Source: an uncultured Clostridium sp. (lineage in GTDB: Bacteria; Bacillota; Clostridia; TANB77; CAG-508). From it: 6,590 nucleotides of DNA. Below, piece after piece: positions 4,423-6,590 of this stretch. The translations under genes and the position numbers were made by a program. The stretch lies in the NCBI GenBank assembly GCA_947568605.1, contig CANOPV010000049.1, forward strand, positions 1-6,590. The letters are read 5' to 3'. Each line of letters starts with the position of its first letter. Within the stretch, counting starts at the first letter, position 1. The notes beneath the pieces are model-generated. The model was not told where the DNA came from. It worked only from the letters and a program-made list of their open reading frames with translations, and searched no databases.

Positions 4423-4875
4423 ATGGCAAATATAGAAGAAAAAGTGTATACATTGTTAGGAAAAACAATAATAAATCTTGGTTATGAATTATATGATGTA
4501 GAATATGCAAAAGAAGGAAAAGATTTTTTTCTAAGAATTTTTATAGATAAACCAGATGGAATTGATTTAAATGACTGTGAAAAAGTAAACAATGCTATTA
4601 TGGATATCTTAGATGAAGCAGACTATATAAAAGAACAATACTTTTTAGAAGTGTCATCTCCAGGAGTAGAAAAAATATTACGAAAAGATAAACATTTAAA
4701 AGAAAATATTGGAAAAGAAGTAGAAATAAAACTATTTAAACCAATAAACAGTGTAAAAAATATAAATGGCATTTTATATAAATTTGATAATAATAATATT
4801 TATCTAAAAACACAAGAAATAATATGTATAGAAAGAAAAAATATTTCACAAATAAAATTGGTATATAATTGGTAA
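4423..4875 (+). CDS. rimP: Ribosome maturation factor RimP
   Basis: RimP binds the 30S subunit late in assembly and is needed for proper 30S maturation. At 150 residues it has the normal family length. The N-terminal alpha/beta domain (about 1-85) carries YELYDVEY near residue 20, LRIFIDKPDGIDLNDCE near 47-63, and the diagnostic LEVSSPGVEKIL. The C-terminal SH3-like domain (about 86-150) begins around KHLKENIGKEVEIKL. AAAGGAGGT at 4411-4419 is a very strong ribosome binding site for the chosen ATG. It is the first gene of the operon, behind a consensus promoter and a leader hairpin; nusA follows after 39 bases. Nothing unusual was seen in the protein. Confidence 0.96.
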   Translation: MANIEEKVYTLLGKTIINLGYELYDVEYAKEGKDFFLRIFIDKPDGIDLNDCEKVNNAIMDILDEADYIKEQYFLEVSSPGVEKILRKDKHLKENIGKEVEIKLFKPINSVKNINGILYKFDNNNIYLKTQEIICIERKNISQIKLVYNW

Positions 4876-4914
4876 ATTATATATAAATTAATAATAAGTT
4901 TAAGGGAGGAAAAA

Positions 4915-6021
4915 ATGAAAGCAATAGATAATAAAGAATTAATAATGGCACTAGAAGAATTAGAAAAAGAAAAAGGAATAAAAAAGGAGTATGTAATAGA
5001 AGCAATAGAAACTGCACTAGTTACAGCATATAAAAGAAACTTTGATGCTAATGAAAATGTTAAAGTTGTTATAGATAAACTAACAGGTGAAACACATTTA
5101 TATGCAGTAAAAGAAATTGTTGAAGCAGTAGAAGAACCGAATTTACAAATAAGTAAAGAAAAAGCATTAGAAATAAGTAAAAAATTAGAAATAGGAGATA
5201 CAGTAGATATAGAATTAGCACCAAAAAATTTTGGAAGAATTGCTGCACAAACTGCAAAACAAGTTATTATTCAAAAATTAAGAGAAGCAGAAAGAAATTT
5301 AGTATATACAGAATTTAATGATAGAAAAGGTGAAATAATTTCAGGAATTGTTCAAAAGGCAGACACTGGAAGTTTAATAATAGATTTAGGAAAATTAGAA
5401 GGTATAATGCCAATAAAAGAACAAATTCCTACTGAAAAATATAAAGTTAATGATAAAGTAAAAGGCTATGTTATGGATGTAGTAAGAGGAAACAAGGGAA
5501 TACCACAGGCTATTGTATCAAGGGCATCTGGAAATTTTGTTAAAAAATTATTTGAATTTGAAATTCCTGAAATATATGAAGGAGTTATTGAAATAAAAAG
5601 CGTTGCACGTGACCCAGGAAGCAGATGTAAAATAGCAGTATACTCAGAAAATCCAAATATAGACCCAGTAGGTTCTTGTGTTGGACAAAAAGGTGTAAGA
5701 ATTCAAAACATAATAAATGAATTAAGTGGAGAAAAAATAGATGTAATAGAATGGAATGAGGAACCATCAACATATATTGCATCAGCACTATTACCTGCAC
5801 AAGTAATGGCAATAGATGTAAAAACAGAAGAAAAATTTGCACAAGTTATAGTTCAAGATGATCAACTATCATTAGCAATTGGAAAGGCTGGTCAAAATGC
5901 AAGATTAGCAGCAAAATTAACAAACTGGAAAATAGATATAAAATCTGAAACTCAATTTAGAGAAATGATACAAAATGCATCAGCAGAAAATAATGATGAA
6001 GAAACAAACATAGAGGAATAA
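4915..6021 (+). CDS. nusA: Transcription termination/antitermination factor NusA
   Basis: NusA binds elongating RNA polymerase, promotes pausing, and stimulates hairpin-dependent termination. The 368-residue protein has the Gram-positive layout: N-terminal polymerase-binding domain (about 1-125), S1 domain (about 139-203, beginning GEIISGIVQKADTG), then KH1 with GQKG at 257-260 and KH2 with GKAG at 323-326. There are no C-terminal acidic repeats such as those of Escherichia coli, as expected for Firmicutes; only a short acidic tail ending in EETNIEE follows KH2. GGGAGGA at 4904-4910 sets the start. It is co-transcribed with rimP upstream, and ylxR begins 2 bases after its stop, which suggests translational coupling. 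It may repress its own operon through the leader hairpin at 4376-4410. Confidence 0.97.
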   Translation: MKAIDNKELIMALEELEKEKGIKKEYVIEAIETALVTAYKRNFDANENVKVVIDKLTGETHLYAVKEIVEAVEEPNLQISKEKALEISKKLEIGDTVDIELAPKNFGRIAAQTAKQVIIQKLREAERNLVYTEFNDRKGEIISGIVQKADTGSLIIDLGKLEGIMPIKEQIPTEKYKVNDKVKGYVMDVVRGNKGIPQAIVSRASGNFVKKLFEFEIPEIYEGVIEIKSVARDPGSRCKIAVYSENPNIDPVGSCVGQKGVRIQNIINELSGEKIDVIEWNEEPSTYIASALLPAQVMAIDVKTEEKFAQVIVQDDQLSLAIGKAGQNARLAAKLTNWKIDIKSETQFREMIQNASAENNDEETNIEE

Positions 6022-6023
6022 AT

Positions 6024-6284
6024 ATGAAAAAAGTATTACAAAGGTCTTGTATATGTTGTAATGAGAAAAAAAATAAAAATGAACTAATAAGAATATCAAA
6101 AAATAAAAATGGCAATATTCAAGTAGATGAAAATAAAAATATGCAAGGAAGAGGAGCATATATTTGTAAAAATATAGATTGCTTAGAAACTGCAATAAAA
6201 AAAAGAAAATTAGAAAGAAATTTTTCAAGTAAAATTGAACAAAATGTATATGAAAAATTAAGAGGTGTAATTGGTGGCAAATAA
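6024..6284 (+). CDS. ylxR: YlxR/RnpM family RNA-binding protein (DUF448)
   Basis: This 86-residue basic protein belongs to the YlxR (DUF448) family, encoded between nusA and infB in most Gram-positive bacteria. In Bacillus subtilis it has been described as RnpM, a modulator of RNase P activity. Family features are visible: R7-S-C9-I-C-C12 in place of the usual R-x-C-[IV]-G-C, the segment K-NELIRISK (about 18-26), and GRGAYIC at 42-48. C48 and C53 lie in the following strand-helix region. Its ribosome binding site, GAGGA at 6013-6017, is inside the end of nusA, and ATG lies 2 bases after the nusA stop. The cysteine at position 11, where glycine is common, is a small oddity. Confidence 0.92.
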   Translation: MKKVLQRSCICCNEKKNKNELIRISKNKNGNIQVDENKNMQGRGAYICKNIDCLETAIKKRKLERNFSSKIEQNVYEKLRGVIGGK

Positions 6285-6339
6285 TAATAATTCTTATAAA
6301 ACTTTGAAAATAATTAATGGGGGTGATATTATTGGGTAA
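6274..6339 (+). CDS. Possible 21-codon bridging ORF between ylxR and infB
   Basis: GTG at 6274 opens a 21-codon ORF ending with TAA at 6337-6339. AGAGGTG at 6261-6267 is a good Shine-Dalgarno 6 bases upstream. The ORF overlaps the last 11 bases of ylxR and runs 3 bases past the infB start codon (6332-6334), so it spans the whole ylxR-infB gap. The predicted peptide begins VANNNNSYKTLKII (Met at the GTG if used) and has no recognisable domain. It occupies the position where many Gram-positive operons carry ylxQ, but does not look like YlxQ. It may couple infB translation to ylxR, or be a chance reading frame. Confidence 0.3.
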   Translation: MANNNNSYKTLKIINGGDIIG

Positions 6340-6590
6340 ATTAAAAATATATGAATTAGCAAAAAAATTAGAAATATCAAGCAAAGAAATAATAGAATTA
6401 GCAAAAAAATTTAATATAGAAGTAAAAAATCATTTAAGCTCAATAGAAGAAGATGAGGCAGAGAAAATAGAAAAGAATATAAAAGGAGATTTAAATGATA
6501 AAGAAAAGACTAAAAAAGAAAATATAGAAGAAAAAAATTTAACTAAAACTGTAAAAAAGGATAAAAAAGAAGAAAAAGCAAGTACACCAG
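6332..6590 (+). CDS. infB: Translation initiation factor IF-2, N-terminal part (cut by window end)
   Basis: IF-2 is the GTPase that brings initiator tRNA to the 30S subunit and promotes subunit joining. Only about 86 residues are present; the GTPase domains lie beyond the window. The visible part starts with the IF2N helical domain GKLKIYELAKKLEISSKEII near residues 2-21, with the pattern FNIEVKNHLSSIEEDEAEKI after it (about 28-47), then enters a lysine- and glutamate-rich linker typical of IF-2. TTG at 6332 is chosen as start because GGGGGTG (6319-6325) lies 6 bases upstream. GTG at 6323 is in frame but sits inside the Shine-Dalgarno itself. It is the fourth gene of the operon, 47 bases after ylxR. 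Confidence 0.92.
   Translation, partial: MGKLKIYELAKKLEISSKEIIELAKKFNIEVKNHLSSIEEDEAEKIEKNIKGDLNDKEKTKKENIEEKNLTKTVKKDKKEEKASTP

Noticed and set aside
6323..6331. GTG at 6323 as the infB start
   Set aside because: It is in frame but part of the Shine-Dalgarno sequence GGGGGTGAT, which correctly serves TTG at 6332.
5069..6384. Minus-strand open frames opposite nusA, ylxR and infB
   Set aside because: Leucine- and phenylalanine-rich shadows of AT-rich coding sequence, with no recognisable domains.
1..6590. Mycoplasma-type code with TGA as tryptophan
   Set aside because: Tryptophans in RimP, NusA and SspH use TGG, all stops are TAA, and a spore protein gene excludes Mollicutes.

Overview
The window comes from a very AT-rich, spore-forming, low-GC Gram-positive bacterium, most likely a member of the Clostridia. 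Four things point there: a SspH-type small acid-soluble spore protein, strong AGGAGG-type ribosome binding sites, the gene order rimP-nusA-ylxR-infB, and a clostridial-style prepilin-like protein. All six genes that end inside the window stop with TAA, and tryptophan is read from TGG, so the code is standard. I cannot name the genus from sequence alone.

Layout. (1) 1-60: fragments of an interspersed AT-rich repeat at the window edge. (2) 78-260, minus strand: sspH-like spore protein gene. (3) 261-645: a structured gene-poor stretch. It holds a perfect inverted repeat over a possible rightward promoter, a 14-bp palindrome that overlaps a terminator-like hairpin, a 14-codon ORF with an excellent Shine-Dalgarno, and a 68-bp MITE-like hairpin element between 12-bp direct repeats. 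A TATAAT box lies just before uvrA. (4) 646-3468: complete uvrA. (5) 3469-3758: three consecutive hairpins followed by repeat copy B. (6) 3759-4112: a short prepilin-like gene, with a near-identical repeat (copy C) directly after it. (7) 4113-4422: copy C, a decayed repeat end, A-tracts, a consensus sigma-A promoter and a terminator-like leader hairpin. (8) 4423-6590: the rimP-nusA-ylxR-infB operon, with infB cut by the window end.

The genes fall into three groups. sspH belongs to spore formation. uvrA is the damage-recognition ATPase of nucleotide excision repair and stands alone here, without uvrB. The last operon links 30S maturation (RimP), transcription elongation, pausing and termination (NusA), an RNA-binding RNase P modulator (YlxR/RnpM) and translation initiation (IF2). 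It lacks the L7Ae-like ylxQ gene often found between ylxR and infB; a 21-codon ORF bridges that gap instead.

The genes are ordinary. The parts most worth a second look are non-coding: the repeat-flanked pilin cassette, whose two repeat copies show a compensatory stem change; the layered element upstream of uvrA; and the attenuator-like leader of the nusA operon. I found no convincing evidence of a wholly new multi-gene system.
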